64,000 nucleotides of DNA from Haloferax litoreum. Its GTDB lineage: Archaea; Halobacteriota; Halobacteria; Halobacteriales; Haloferacaceae. Position 1 is the first letter of the stretch; each line of letters opens with the position of its first letter. Positions 1-8,886 of this stretch are shown piece by piece. The translations under genes and the position numbers were made by a program. The stretch spans positions 1,922,001-1,986,000 of the forward strand of contig NZ_WKJO01000001.1 of NCBI RefSeq assembly GCF_009674605.1, in the 5' to 3' direction. The notes beneath the pieces were generated by a model, which saw only the letters and a list, made by a program, of their open reading frames with translations, made no database searches and had not been told where the DNA came from.

Positions 1-660
1 GCCGTGGACGCCGCCGGGGTTGGCCATACCGACGCGGACGCGGAACTCGCCGTCGATTTCCGAGCAGATGCGGTCGAGGAGTTCCGGAAGCTTACGGTCG
101 CCTTTGTCCCATCCGTAGACGCCCGTGTCCTGTCCGGTGATACGGAGTTCTTTCGCGCCAGCGTGGACGAGGGCGCGGGCTTTCTCGACGTTCTCGTCGA
201 CGGATGGGGAATCGACACGCCCCGTGGCGAACTTGGTGATGCAGTACGAGCAGTTCGACATGCACCCGCGGGCGATGGGGAGGATACCGACGACGCCGTC
301 CAAGACGGGTTCGACGCCCGGTCCCGGCGTCGGGCACTCACCGTTGGTGACGGCCGTGGGCACGTCGTCCCAGTGGAGAATCTGGGCGTCGATGCCTTCC
401 TCGCGGAAGTCGTTGCCCTGTGCCAACGCCATGCACCCGGTGATGACGAGGTCAGCCGTCTCCTGTTCGAGTTCTTTGGCCCGACGGAGCATGTTCCGCT
501 CCGTCTTCTCCACGACCGTACAGGTGTTCATGATGGCGACGTCGGCTTCCTCGGGTCCGTCGACGCGGTAGTGACCGGCGTCGCGAAGCGCACTCTCGAT
601 GGCACGGCTCTCGCCGCGGTTCGAGGTACAGCCGTACGTCTCGATGTGGTATCGGGCCAT
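1..660 (-). CDS. tRNA t6A37 methylthiotransferase, N-terminal part (cut by window edge)
   Basis: Radical-SAM enzyme expected to add a methylthio group to N6-threonylcarbamoyladenosine at position 37 of tRNA. The 220 visible codons begin at the ATG at 660. The N-terminal UPF0004 domain shows Cys residues in ETYGCTSNRGES, MNTCTV and TGCMA, which would hold the auxiliary 4Fe-4S cluster. The radical-SAM motif CMSNCSYC follows near residue 133, then KFATGRVDSPS. The visible part ends in VGMANPGGVHG, so the rest of the SAM domain and the TRAM domain lie left of base 1. The early Cys spacing fits the archaeal/eukaryotic MtaB (CDKAL1-like) branch better than bacterial MiaB; that assignment is by family resemblance. 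Confidence 0.9.
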   Translation of the reverse strand, partial: MARYHIETYGCTSNRGESRAIESALRDAGHYRVDGPEEADVAIMNTCTVVEKTERNMLRRAKELEQETADLVITGCMALAQGNDFREEGIDAQILHWDDVPTAVTNGECPTPGPGVEPVLDGVVGILPIARGCMSNCSYCITKFATGRVDSPSVDENVEKARALVHAGAKELRITGQDTGVYGWDKGDRKLPELLDRICSEIDGEFRVRVGMANPGGVHG

Positions 661-754
661 TCGGTTAGTTCAGGTATCGGGTCCGCGGCCAAAAACGACG
701 CGGTATCCGACGAGAGTGCGGCACGCTCGGAGACGGGCGCTCCGGTCGCCGGTG

Positions 755-931
755 CTATCGAGTGAACAACAACGCTCCGACGAGTGTCAGCAGGAACTCG
801 GACCAACACTGCCCGAGGCTGAACGAAGACCGGAAGACGGACGAGAGACACGGAAGCAGTTGCAAGAACCCGACGATGAAGCAAAGCAGACCGACTGCGG
901 ACAGGATGCGGTGGAGTGTCGTTCGGGACAT
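755..931 (-). CDS. small two-segment membrane protein, 58 aa
   Basis: A short hydrophobic protein of unknown function. It shows two likely membrane segments, around residues 9-25 (ILSAVGLLCFIVGFLQLL) and 46-56 (FLLTLVGALLF), joined by a short loop. An in-frame extension upstream to 1015 exists, but it is polar and lacks the composition of a real N-terminus, so the ATG at 931 is preferred. The gene runs the same way as the tRNA-modification gene and ends about 95 bases upstream of it, so the two could be cotranscribed. I do not recognise a family. Confidence 0.55.
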   Translation of the reverse strand: MSRTTLHRILSAVGLLCFIVGFLQLLPCLSSVFRSSFSLGQCWSEFLLTLVGALLFTR

Positions 932-1157
932 CGGTAACAGGGACGTGTGTATCAGTGAGTACCGAGAAGACGCTAATGAATGTTCGCCAACATAAATGTG
1001 GAGTGTCGGGCACACACCGAGTCTCGAGTCGGGCCTGAGACAGTCACGATGGCTCTCTGTCCCGGAGTATCAGCCACCAAAGAGACTCTCGCCACCAGTA
1101 TTATCCGATGAACGACGAACATAATTCATTCTCTCAGACGTTGTATATTGATTCGCT

Positions 1158-1559
1158 ATGGAACTCAACCTACGCGCGATTGCATACGGTTTCGCTGCAA
1201 CGCTCATCATTGGCCTCCTCAGTGGCCTCACAGTGCCGTTTACGAGCTTCACACTCCCGACAATCGGCTACATACTGACTGGGATTATCGGTGGGTTCGT
1301 CGCCGGATACATGGTCACCACTGGGTGGACTGACGGCGCAGTGAACGGTCTCGTCGGAACGACGCTCGGTGCCATCTTCGTGGCAATCGGCCTCGTCCTG
1401 TTCAACATCCTGTTCACGGGCGTGTTCTTCGGCCTGACCACGTTCGCGGCGGCCATCGTCATCATCGCCATCGCCGGCATCCCCGGCGCACTCGGTGGCG
1501 CACTCGGAACCATGATGAAGGAACGCTCGGCCGCCCGCCGCACCCGACCCGTCGCCTGA
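1158..1559 (+). CDS. DUF5518 family membrane protein, 133 aa
   Basis: Haloarchaeal membrane protein with about four hydrophobic segments (residues 7-26, 33-55, 63-85 and 90-115) rich in Gly, Ala and Ile, and a short basic C-terminal tail (KERSAARRTRPVA). The pattern of Gly-rich paired helices matches DUF5518, a family common in halophilic archaea with no known function. The ATG at 1158 is preceded by an AT-rich stretch (about 1123-1131, CATAATTCA) at promoter distance. The gene stands alone: the next gene starts 124 bases downstream behind its own promoter-like sequence. Confidence 0.75.
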   Translation: MELNLRAIAYGFAATLIIGLLSGLTVPFTSFTLPTIGYILTGIIGGFVAGYMVTTGWTDGAVNGLVGTTLGAIFVAIGLVLFNILFTGVFFGLTTFAAAIVIIAIAGIPGALGGALGTMMKERSAARRTRPVA

Positions 1560-1683
1560 GTTCGACTGGCGAGCGTCTCGCAGCGCAGATTCGACCTTTT
1601 CGACAGACTACCTATCCTTGCGGACGCGCTCCGACCGTCGGGACGAAAAGCTACTTGTCACCCTGTTATGAATTCAAGGGCAG

Positions 1684-2964
1684 ATGAATTCACCCGCTAC
1701 ACCCTCCACTCACCCCACTCCGAGCGAACGGGGTGGTCCTCAGTCTCGCCGCACGCTCCGGCGGCGTGACCTCCTCCAACTCGTCGGGTCTGGGGTACTC
1801 ACCGGACTCGCGGGGTGCCTCGGTGGCGACGACAGTGTCGATGACGACGACTTGCCCGAAGGAACGCAGTTCGACGCGGACTGGCCCACCTACGCGCAAG
1901 ACGACGCGAACACCGCCTTTCTCGACGACGGACGCGCCGTCTCCGACCCCGTCGTCGAGTACGAGGCGGACTTCGGGATGCCGACGTGGGAACCGGCGGC
2001 TATCGGGTCCGTCGCGTACACCGCCAGCGACCCGATTCACGTCGTCGACGCCGCTGCGGGCGAGGAAGTCGAAGTCGTCCCCGGCGACACGTGGGCGACG
2101 CCTGCCGTCCTCGACGGGTCACTGTACTCGTCGGGCATCACCCACCATGGCCCCCGTCGAATGGGTGTCTATCACGCCGAAACTGGCCGCGACTTCCGTA
2201 GCATCGAACTCCCCGCTAGACCGACGACAGCGCCCACCTTCTCGAACGATAGAGAGACGATGTTCCTCGGCCTCCGAGACGAGCGTATCTGTGCAGTCGA
2301 CCTGGACTCGGCCGAGGTCAAATGGACGCGAGAACTCTTCGGCGACGTTCACCGCCCCCTCGCAGTCAACCTCGGGTTCGTCTTCGTCGTCACCGAAGGC
2401 CAGCGACTCTACTGCCTCGGCACCGACGGAAGCGGCTATTGGCAAGCCGCACTCGAAACCGCCGAACCGGTCGCACCGGTCGTCGGCGACGAACGAGTGT
2501 ACATCGCTGGGTGGGACCGCATCGCTGCGCTGGAAAAGCGGAACGGCAGTGTCGTCTGGGAAGACGACGAAGGCGTTCACAAGCGACTCGCACTGGACGG
2601 CGAGCGTCTGTACGTCTCCAGAGGCGACCTGCGTGCACTCGACACCGCGACGGGTGAAGAACGCTGGTCGTACTCGCCGAACGAGGGAACGTCGGCCGCG
2701 AGCGTCGTGGACGACACCGTCTACGTCGGCACCGGCGCGGGCGAACTGGTCGCCCTGAAACGCGATGGGAACGGATTGGCTGGGAGTCGCGAGCGCTGGA
2801 CTATCTCGCTCGGCACGTACGTCGGCCACTCGTTCGCCTGTACCGACCGCCGGGTGTTCTGCCCCGTCATCCGCGACGACGGCCTGATGAGCCTCACCGT
2901 CGTCGCCGACGCGTCGGTTTCTGGGGCGGGAACGACCGCGACGGCAGGAGGTGAAGCGGCGTGA
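1684..2964 (+). CDS. Tat-exported lipoprotein with PQQ-like beta-propeller repeats (copy 1)
   Basis: Predicted extracytoplasmic, membrane-anchored beta-propeller of 426 aa. The N-terminus has a twin-arginine stretch (RRRDLLQLVG) followed by a lipobox LAGC near residue 45, so the mature protein should be lipid-anchored and released to the cell surface. After an acidic linker come repeated blades of the PQQ/quinoprotein type; phrases such as VVDAAAGEEVEV, ALEKRNGSVVWE and ALDTATGEERWSY are typical blade endings. No catalytic residues could be assigned, so this may be a scaffold or ligand-binding propeller rather than a dehydrogenase. Its stop overlaps the GTG start of a second, similar gene, so the two form an operon of paralogues. 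Confidence 0.85.
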   Translation: MNSPATPSTHPTPSERGGPQSRRTLRRRDLLQLVGSGVLTGLAGCLGGDDSVDDDDLPEGTQFDADWPTYAQDDANTAFLDDGRAVSDPVVEYEADFGMPTWEPAAIGSVAYTASDPIHVVDAAAGEEVEVVPGDTWATPAVLDGSLYSSGITHHGPRRMGVYHAETGRDFRSIELPARPTTAPTFSNDRETMFLGLRDERICAVDLDSAEVKWTRELFGDVHRPLAVNLGFVFVVTEGQRLYCLGTDGSGYWQAALETAEPVAPVVGDERVYIAGWDRIAALEKRNGSVVWEDDEGVHKRLALDGERLYVSRGDLRALDTATGEERWSYSPNEGTSAASVVDDTVYVGTGAGELVALKRDGNGLAGSRERWTISLGTYVGHSFACTDRRVFCPVIRDDGLMSLTVVADASVSGAGTTATAGGEAA

Positions 2965-4169
2965 GACTCTCCAGACGCGACGCGCTCAAGGCAGTCGGGG
3001 CGGGCACACTCGCTGGCCTCGCGGGGTGTCTCGGCGGTGACGACGAAGGCTCGACAGGCGAGGGACGGGGAGATTGGCCACACCCGAACTTCTCGCCGGA
3101 AGGAACCAGCTACAACCCGCGTGCAGTCGGTCCGTCCTCGAAACCGAGCGAGGCGTGGGGCGTCGACGTCGGTGGGCTTGCACTCGGACGTCCGGCGGTC
3201 TCCAGCGATACCGTCTACTACGCGACGGGGAAGTCGCTTCGGGCGTTCGCCGTCGACGACGGCACGGAACGGTGGTCGGTCGACGTCGAGTCACAGAGCG
3301 GCTTTCGGTCGCCGGCGACTATCGATTCCGACCACGTCTACATCGGGCAGACAGGCGAGAGAACGGGCGTCCTCGCGTTCACCCACGACGGCGAGGAGGT
3401 GTGGCACGCACCGACCGAGTCGAGCGTCCTGGCATCCGTCGTCCGGCCGAATCCAGACGCCGACCACCTCTACGCCGCAGACACCGACGGCTACGTCTTC
3501 CGAATCCGAGTGAGCGACGGGACTATCGGGTGGAAGACCCGTGTGTTCGGACCGGTGGTTCGACTCGCTTCTCGGTGGGACGAAGTCGTCGTCGGCACCG
3601 AAGCAGGAGAAGTCGTCGCCCTCCTCGACGGAGGTCCGGGGCACCAACCGACCGGGATGTGGCGGACGAAACTGCCCGGGATAATCCAGTCACTCGCCAC
3701 TACCCGCGGGGGCGACGTCGTCGCCGGCGCGTTCGGGGCCGGTGTCGCCCGACTTCGAGGCGCGGCCCGCGCCGGGCGTGTCGGCTGGCATCAAGAAGCA
3801 TCCTCACCGCATCGCTCGGTGGTCGTCGGCCCGGACAACGTGTTTGCGACCGACGGAAGCGGTATCCACGCCTACGACGTCGACGACGGGTCTCCGTCGT
3901 GGAAGGCCGACGGGGACTTCTTCGCCCCGCCCGCGGGTGCTGGCGACACCATCTTCGTCTCGGACACGAGCGACGACGGCGGCGTCATCGCGTACGACCG
4001 TTCGGGCGGCGTTGGTGTCGGGGACGCGAGACTCGGGAACCACCGCTGGAAGCACCCGCTCGAAGGTGGTGCCACGACCGGACCGACGCCTGCGCACGAC
4101 TCGGTGTTCGTCGTCGAATCGGGACCAGAAGACGGGTCGGCGAGATTGGTTGCGCTCCGAACGGAGTAA
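2961..4169 (+). CDS. Tat-exported lipoprotein with PQQ-like beta-propeller repeats (copy 2)
   Basis: A 402-aa paralogue of the preceding gene, starting at a GTG that overlaps its stop by four bases (GTGA), which implies translational coupling. The N-terminus repeats the layout: SRRDALKAVGAG, then lipobox LAGC near residue 23. Blade-like repeats follow (for example AFAVDDGTERWSV, AYDVDDGSPSWK, IAYDRSGGV). The two proteins share design but have diverged strongly, so they may bind each other or different partners at the cell surface. Substrate unknown. The convergent deoC gene ends 11 bases downstream. Confidence 0.85.
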   Translation: MRLSRRDALKAVGAGTLAGLAGCLGGDDEGSTGEGRGDWPHPNFSPEGTSYNPRAVGPSSKPSEAWGVDVGGLALGRPAVSSDTVYYATGKSLRAFAVDDGTERWSVDVESQSGFRSPATIDSDHVYIGQTGERTGVLAFTHDGEEVWHAPTESSVLASVVRPNPDADHLYAADTDGYVFRIRVSDGTIGWKTRVFGPVVRLASRWDEVVVGTEAGEVVALLDGGPGHQPTGMWRTKLPGIIQSLATTRGGDVVAGAFGAGVARLRGAARAGRVGWHQEASSPHRSVVVGPDNVFATDGSGIHAYDVDDGSPSWKADGDFFAPPAGAGDTIFVSDTSDDGGVIAYDRSGGVGVGDARLGNHRWKHPLEGGATTGPTPAHDSVFVVESGPEDGSARLVALRTE

Positions 4170-4180
4170 AGAACTGGGGG

Positions 4181-4819
4181 TTATTCGTCCGGTGCGCCCG
4201 AGACGATTTCGACGCCCGAGGAGGCACCGATACGCTCTGCACCCGCTTCGAACATCGCCAGCGCGTCCTCGTACGACCCGACGCCGCCGGACGCCTTCAC
4301 GGGAAGATACTCGGCCATGAGTTCGACGTCTTCGACTGTCGCACCGCCGTCTGCGAACCCGGTCGAAGTCTTGACGAACGCGGCGTCTGCGTCGCGAGCC
4401 GCCTCACACGCACGGTGCTTCTCTTCTTCGGTGAGGAGGGCCGTCTCGATGATGACCTTCACCGGAATGGGGACGGCGGCGACGACTTCCGAGATGTCTT
4501 CGGTGACGAGTTCGTCCTCGCCGGCTTTGAGTCGGCCGACGTTGACGACCATGTCCAGTTCGTCTGCGCCCGCCTGCCACGCGTCGACCGCCTCTTGACG
4601 TTTCGCGGCCGTCGTGTTCTGTCCGTGTGGGAACCCGATGACCGTCGCGAGAAGCACGTCGGGTGCGTACTCGGCCGCCTCCTCGACGTAGCACGGAGGG
4701 ATGCAAGCGTTCATCCCCCACTCGTCAGCGTCGTCGAGGACGTGCTCGACGTCTTTCATCGTCGTCTCGGGGCCGAGGACCGTGTGGTCGATTCGGGGGG
4801 CGAGGTCGTCTCGATTCAT
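4181..4819 (-). CDS. deoC: deoxyribose-phosphate aldolase
   Basis: Class I aldolase of 212 aa that splits 2-deoxyribose 5-phosphate into glyceraldehyde 3-phosphate and acetaldehyde in deoxynucleoside breakdown. The Schiff-base lysine lies in AFVKTSTGF, a second conserved lysine in PVKASGGV, and the phosphate-binding end of the TIM barrel in RIGASSG. Family hallmarks [11 protein letters not shown] and ELDMVVNVG are present and the length is normal. The ATG at 4819 is chosen; an open frame continues far upstream but is only the antisense of the DUF63 gene. Nucleoside phosphorylase and a sugar kinase lie 2-4 kb away, consistent with nucleoside salvage and catabolism. Confidence 0.95.
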   Translation of the reverse strand: MNRDDLAPRIDHTVLGPETTMKDVEHVLDDADEWGMNACIPPCYVEEAAEYAPDVLLATVIGFPHGQNTTAAKRQEAVDAWQAGADELDMVVNVGRLKAGEDELVTEDISEVVAAVPIPVKVIIETALLTEEEKHRACEAARDADAAFVKTSTGFADGGATVEDVELMAEYLPVKASGGVGSYEDALAMFEAGAERIGASSGVEIVSGAPDE

Positions 4820-4885
4820 ATCGGGTGGAAGCGACGGGGACCTAAAGAACGTAAGGCTTTCACTGTGCCCCGTCGGGCCTCCTGC

Positions 4886-5698
4886 ATGGCCATCCTCCCC
4901 GAAGGATTCGCGCTTCCCCCACTGCCGTATCTCGTCGTCCTCGTCGCCGGACTCGTCGGTGTCGGCGTCGGCCTCGTCAGAACGCGCCCATCCGTCTCGG
5001 AGGGGCACGTCCTCGCACTCGTGCCGTGGATGGTGTCCGGGTCGGCGCTCCACGTCTTCTTCGTCGTCGGCCTGCTTCCCCCCGCTATCGAACCGTTCGC
5101 CGGGACGCCAGCAGTCTACCTCACAGTCGCCGTCCTCGCAGGTGCGACGTGGTTGGGACTCGACGCCACAGACGCCGCGACTGCCCGAAATCTCGCTGTT
5201 CCCGGTGTCGCCCTCGCTGTCTTGTTCGTCGCGTTCGCACTCGGGAGCGCCCTCGTCGCTGAGACGCTCAGCATCCTCTGGCCCGGTATCGCCTTCGTCG
5301 TCGCCGTACTCGTCACCCCGGTGACGTGGGGGGTCCTGAAACGCTTCGCACCCGAATCCGCCGCCGCAGGACTGCTCGGTGTCCTCGCCATCTTCGGCCA
5401 CGCGCTCGACGCCATCTCGACTGCCGTCGGTATCGACGTCCTCGGCTTCGGCGAGCGAACGCCCCTCTCGCGGGTCATCCTCGACGTCGCCGGGATGCTC
5501 CCGACTGCGGACCTCGTCGGCGTCGGGTGGCTGTTCGTCCTCGTGAAACTCGCCGTCGCGAGCCTCGTCGTGTGGCTTCTCGCCGACTACATCCGCGAGG
5601 AACCGACCGAGGGTGCACTGCTGTTGGGCTTCGTCGCCGCAGTCGGCCTCGGCCCCGGCGTCCACAACCTGTTGTTGTTCGCCATCTCCGGAGCCTAA
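4886..5698 (+). CDS. DUF63 family membrane protein, 270 aa
   Basis: Archaeal multi-spanning membrane protein with about seven hydrophobic segments between residues 10 and 268. It fits DUF63, an archaeal family of unknown function. Conserved-looking polar spots within the membrane region are [11 protein letters not shown] (near 173) and GPGVHNLLL (near the end), which could mark a small-ligand site. The ATG at 4886 is preferred because upstream in-frame sequence is antisense to deoC and compositionally unlike a membrane protein. It is divergent from deoC with 66 bases between starts, so both promoters must overlap in that gap. Confidence 0.8.
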   Translation: MAILPEGFALPPLPYLVVLVAGLVGVGVGLVRTRPSVSEGHVLALVPWMVSGSALHVFFVVGLLPPAIEPFAGTPAVYLTVAVLAGATWLGLDATDAATARNLAVPGVALAVLFVAFALGSALVAETLSILWPGIAFVVAVLVTPVTWGVLKRFAPESAAAGLLGVLAIFGHALDAISTAVGIDVLGFGERTPLSRVILDVAGMLPTADLVGVGWLFVLVKLAVASLVVWLLADYIREEPTEGALLLGFVAAVGLGPGVHNLLLFAISGA

Positions 5699-6001
5699 CA
5701 CGGAGATACGCGCTCTCCGTCGGTTCGGTGCTGTCCGAACGCCTCACCAACGACTACCCACTGTAATCCCGGCACGTCCGCCGAGGCGACGAACATCGGC
5801 TGTTCCGGCTATTCGGTAACCCGAACGGCGGTCTCGCGGCACTATACGAGGTGACGATACACTCGCGATTCCACCGTAATTCGTGCCAATCACTCGATTG
5901 TTTGTTCAGGAGATACAGATACGAGCACAAACATCCGGAGTGTACTTCGCATTTTTGTATTTACGAAGCCAACTATCCATCCACCGATATTGGTGGCTCT
6001 G
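5699..6001. other. gene-free stretch upstream of the DUF7344 regulator
   Basis: About 300 bases without a convincing gene. The right half is AT-richer than its surroundings and contains a run at about 5951-5961 (ATTTTTGTATT) that could be the promoter of the downstream regulator, although it sits farther from the ATG than in most genes here. A near-palindrome at 5981-5996 is listed separately. Nothing recognisable in 5699-5900. Confidence 0.4.
5981..5996. promoter_or_regulatory. near-palindrome just upstream of a wHTH gene
   Basis: The 16 bases CCACCGATATTGGTGG form an almost perfect inverted repeat (CCACC/GGTGG arms around a 6-base centre). They end five bases before the ATG of the DUF7344 regulator. 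Position and symmetry suggest an operator for self-control or for another regulator. Weak evidence without relatives to compare. Confidence 0.3.
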
Positions 6002-6367
6002 ATGTATGATTCGTATTCGACGAGCGACAGAGTGGTCGTCGCGGACATCCTCCGGAACCCGCACCGGTGCCACATTCTGTACGTTCTCAGACGGTACGGG
6101 ACGCCCATGGAACTGGAGGCACTCGCCGCGCACATCGAAGGGACACGCCCGCCGACACGGGCACCCGGTCTGACGACGACGGGGGCCGTGTCGTCGGTCC
6201 AACTTCACCATACGCACCTCCCGAAACTCGATGGGGGTGGTGTGCTCCGGTACGATTCGTACGAACAGCGAATCGTCTCACTCGACGACGACCGACTGGA
6301 CTCGTTGCTGGAGATGGGACACCGGATACTCGAATCACTCCGACGTGACCGACGCACAGACGACTAG
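6002..6367 (+). CDS. DUF7344 winged-helix protein, 121 aa
   Basis: Likely small haloarchaeal transcription regulator. The core ADILRNPHRCHILYVLRR, followed by MELEALAAHIEG and HHTHLPKLDGGGVLRYD, is the typical DUF7344 winged-helix arrangement: helix-turn-helix around residues 13-70, with the wing ending in an aromatic strand. The C-terminal helix (LLEMGHRILESLRR) may mediate dimer contacts. TTG and GTG codons lie just upstream in frame, but the ATG at 6002 is preferred as the nearest standard start. Target genes unknown; the nearest downstream gene is the PfkB kinase, 137 bases away. Confidence 0.75.
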   Translation: MYDSYSTSDRVVVADILRNPHRCHILYVLRRYGTPMELEALAAHIEGTRPPTRAPGLTTTGAVSSVQLHHTHLPKLDGGGVLRYDSYEQRIVSLDDDRLDSLLEMGHRILESLRRDRRTDD

Positions 6368-6504
6368 CACAGGATTCTCGTTTTCGGGTTCGAATCGGGG
6401 GCGTTGGATCGGTTCTCCCTCCCCTCACCACACCCACTCCAGTCAGGCGGACCGCTAGCGACCCGAGAGAGTTATCTGCGCGGCGAAACGATTGACGCGG
6501 ACGC

Positions 6505-7437
6505 ATGTCCCGAGTCATCTGTGCCGGCCACGTGAACTGGGACGTCACCCTCCGCGTGGACGCCCTCCCCGAACCAGACGGGGAAGCAATTGTCGAGTCT
6601 CGCGTCGGAGCAGGCGGTGGAAGCGCCGCGAACGTCGCGAGCGGCCTCGTCGGATTAGACCTCTCGACGGCACTCCTCGGGAGTGTCGGGGACGACGAGT
6701 ACGGGCACGCCGCCGTCGCCGAACTCGCGTCGAAAGGTGTCGATTGTCGGCACGTCGTCAGCGTCGACCACGGCCCGACGACTGTCAAGTACATCGTCGT
6801 CGACGCCGCGGGCGAGGTGTTCGTCCTCGGGTCGCCCGGCGTCAACGAGGCGTTCGACGCCTCGGACCTTCCGGAAACGGCGCTCGCAGAAGTAGACCAC
6901 CTCCACCTGACGAGTCAGTCGCCGACCACTGCCGCCGCCCTCGCCCGACTGGCGAACGACGTCGGGACGACGGTCAGTTTCGACCCCGGCCGGCGCATCG
7001 GTGACCGCGGCTACTCCGAGGCACTTCGGTTGGTCGATTACGTCTTCCTCAACGACCGAGAGGCCGCCACGGCACTCGGTGCGGCCGCCGGTTCGGGGGA
7101 CCGGGCCGACCAAGACCCGTCCAGAAACGGTAGCAACGGCGGTTCCGTCGGCGACGCACTCGACGAGACGACACTCGTCCTGAAACACGGTCCAAACGGA
7201 GCGGAAGTCCGCGATGGCGACGAACGACACGTCCATCCGGGCTATCCCGTCGACGCCGTGGACACGACCGGTGCAGGTGACGCGTTCGCTGCTGGGTTCA
7301 TCGCTGCGCGACTCGACGGCAAGTCGTACGAACGAGCACTCGCCGTCGCGAACGCCTGCGGTGCCCTGACCGCGGCAGAACCCGGTGCTCGAACACAACT
7401 GAGTTGGCGACGACTCGACGAACTCGTCGAACACTGA
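6505..7437 (+). CDS. PfkB-family carbohydrate kinase, candidate ribose-1-phosphate or nucleoside kinase
   Basis: Ribokinase-like kinase of 310 aa. The first PfkB signature is visible as GGGSAANVASGLVGL near residue 37, and the second as DTTGAGDAFAAGF near residue 253, with the catalytic Asp in GAGDAF. The N-terminal GHVNWDVTLRVDALP is the usual substrate-lid region. It sits in the same orientation as a nucleoside phosphorylase two genes downstream. Haloarchaea are reported to feed ribose 1-phosphate from phosphorolysis into a pentose bisphosphate route through a PfkB-type ribose-1-phosphate kinase, so that substrate is a reasonable guess; ribose, fructose or a nucleoside cannot be excluded. 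Confidence 0.85.
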   Translation: MSRVICAGHVNWDVTLRVDALPEPDGEAIVESRVGAGGGSAANVASGLVGLDLSTALLGSVGDDEYGHAAVAELASKGVDCRHVVSVDHGPTTVKYIVVDAAGEVFVLGSPGVNEAFDASDLPETALAEVDHLHLTSQSPTTAAALARLANDVGTTVSFDPGRRIGDRGYSEALRLVDYVFLNDREAATALGAAAGSGDRADQDPSRNGSNGGSVGDALDETTLVLKHGPNGAEVRDGDERHVHPGYPVDAVDTTGAGDAFAAGFIAARLDGKSYERALAVANACGALTAAEPGARTQLSWRRLDELVEH

Positions 7438-7548
7438 CGAGGTCAGCCAACACACGACGGGTTCTGCCGGGTCTCAGTGCCACCCCCGACCGAAACGCCA
7501 CACAATCGACCATACCAATTTTATCCTCACCGGTCATTCCTCGGGACG

Positions 7549-8073
7549 ATGCTGGACCAGTTCTCGGCCGTGGCCGCCGCCCTCGGGTCGCTTCCGAGCG
7601 TCGGCGTCGTCGCCAGTCGGGTGGCACTCGGTGCCATCGTCGGCGTCGCGGCCGCTGTCGTGATGGATATCCCGATGTGGCGGCAGGAAGAAGGGTTCAC
7701 ACCCGCGTACATCGCCGCGTCGGTCATCCGTCGGACCCGCCCCGACAACGTCGACTTCCTCGACGCGAACCTCGTCCACCACGTCGCGGGTGCGCTCTCT
7801 GGAGCGTTCTACGCGCTGGTCTACCTCGTCGTCGATTCGGTCCTCCCCGAGGCTCCGCTCTTCGGCGTGGACTTCCCACCGCACGTCATCTCGGCGGGAG
7901 TCGTCGTCGCGAGTATCTACATCCTGTTTTCACAGTTCGTCCTCCCCCGTGCGGGTCGGAGTATCTACGAAGAGCGGGCGACTGCCGTTCGCGGGCAGTG
8001 GCTTCGCTCGTCGCTCGTCTTCGGGGCGACGCTCTTGATTCTCGCACCGGCGCTCTTCGCCGGCATCGCGTGA
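7549..8073 (+). CDS. conserved haloarchaeal membrane protein, 174 aa
   Basis: Membrane protein with about four hydrophobic segments (near residues 20-42, 80-100, 112-130 and 150-173). The loop after the first segment, MDIPMWRQEEGFTPAYIAAS, and the motif LVHHVAGALSGAFYALVYL look conserved rather than random, but I know no function. The ATG at 7549 has a TATA-like ATTTTATC at 7518-7525, the right distance for a leaderless transcript. It lies between the PfkB kinase and nucleoside phosphorylase genes, so a link to nucleoside or sugar uptake is possible but unproven. Confidence 0.7.
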   Translation: MLDQFSAVAAALGSLPSVGVVASRVALGAIVGVAAAVVMDIPMWRQEEGFTPAYIAASVIRRTRPDNVDFLDANLVHHVAGALSGAFYALVYLVVDSVLPEAPLFGVDFPPHVISAGVVVASIYILFSQFVLPRAGRSIYEERATAVRGQWLRSSLVFGATLLILAPALFAGIA

Positions 8074-8149
8074 GTGATTCGGCGTCGGCGGCGGGGGTGA
8101 CGCCCCCTCGAACCGCGGCGTTTTTGCCCGCGACACGAGTGGGTCGGAT

Positions 8150-8878
8150 ATGGCGAAACAGCCCCACCTCCTCGTCGAAGAAGGCGACGTAAACGACATC
8201 GCACTCATTCCGGGCGACCCGGGCCGCGTCGACCGAATCGCGAAGCAGTGTGAGAACGTCGAAGAAGTCGCACAGAACCGCGAGTACAAAGTCGTCAACG
8301 CGGAGTACGAGGGCGTCCCGCTGACCATCTCTTCGACGGGTATCGGGTGCCCGTCTGCCGCTATCGCGCTCGAAGAACTCTCCCGAGTCGGTGTGGAGAC
8401 GTTCATCCGCGTCGGCACCATCGGCGCGCTGCAGGAAGATATCGAAATCGGCGACATGATAGTCGCGACTGGTGCCGCCAAGGAAGAAGGCACGTCCAAG
8501 CGCTACGAGTCCGAAGTCTACCCGGCGGTCCCCGACTACGACGTCCTCACGTCGCTCGTCGATGCCGCGGAGGCCAACGACGAAGACGTTCACGTCGGCC
8601 CCATCGTCTCCGACGACGCCTTCTACAACGAGTCCGACGAGTACGTGAAGGACTGGAACGCGGCGGGGCTTCTCGCCATCGAGATGGAGGCCGCGACGGT
8701 GTTCTCGCTCGCCCGCCGCAAGGGTCTGCGCGCAGGTGCCATCTGTACGGTCGACGGGAACCTCGTCGCCGGCACCCAGAAGGGTGCTGACTCCGACGAA
8801 GAACTCCCCGAGAAGGCGAAGAACAACGTCGAGCGTGCTATCAGCATCACGCTCGACGCCGTCACCGACCTCGCGTAA
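8150..8878 (+). CDS. nucleoside phosphorylase, uridine phosphorylase type
   Basis: NP-I family enzyme of 242 aa that splits nucleosides with phosphate to give base and ribose 1-phosphate. The phosphate-binding start IALIPGDPGRVDRI and the second phosphate-contact region FIRVGTIGAL are present. The ribose-binding IEMEAATVFSLARRKG carries the conserved Glu-Met-Glu. Length fits a hexameric uridine phosphorylase; haloarchaeal relatives may prefer other nucleosides, so the base is left open. Its product would be the substrate of the PfkB kinase encoded upstream if that is a ribose-1-phosphate kinase. The next gene starts eight bases downstream, so they may be cotranscribed. Confidence 0.92.
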   Translation: MAKQPHLLVEEGDVNDIALIPGDPGRVDRIAKQCENVEEVAQNREYKVVNAEYEGVPLTISSTGIGCPSAAIALEELSRVGVETFIRVGTIGALQEDIEIGDMIVATGAAKEEGTSKRYESEVYPAVPDYDVLTSLVDAAEANDEDVHVGPIVSDDAFYNESDEYVKDWNAAGLLAIEMEAATVFSLARRKGLRAGAICTVDGNLVAGTQKGADSDEELPEKAKNNVERAISITLDAVTDLA

Positions 8879-8886
8879 GCTAGCCA

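Noticed and set aside
4-765. 253-codon open frame on the plus strand at the window start
   Set aside because: It is antisense to the methylthiotransferase, whose minus-strand frame has all its Cys motifs; long antisense frames are common at this G+C.
3074-4885. Very long plus-strand frame running through the second propeller gene and over deoC into the DUF63 gene
   Set aside because: The Arg-rich translation before 4886 is out of frame with the propeller and antisense to deoC; the membrane protein begins at 4886.
4820-5701. Minus-strand extension of deoC by 294 codons
   Set aside because: The extension is an Asp/Glu-rich antisense of the DUF63 gene; deoC relatives start at the ATG at 4819.
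6386-6402. GGTTCGAATC sequence resembling a tRNA T-loop after the DUF7344 gene
   Set aside because: The flanking bases do not form a T-stem and no other tRNA arms are present.
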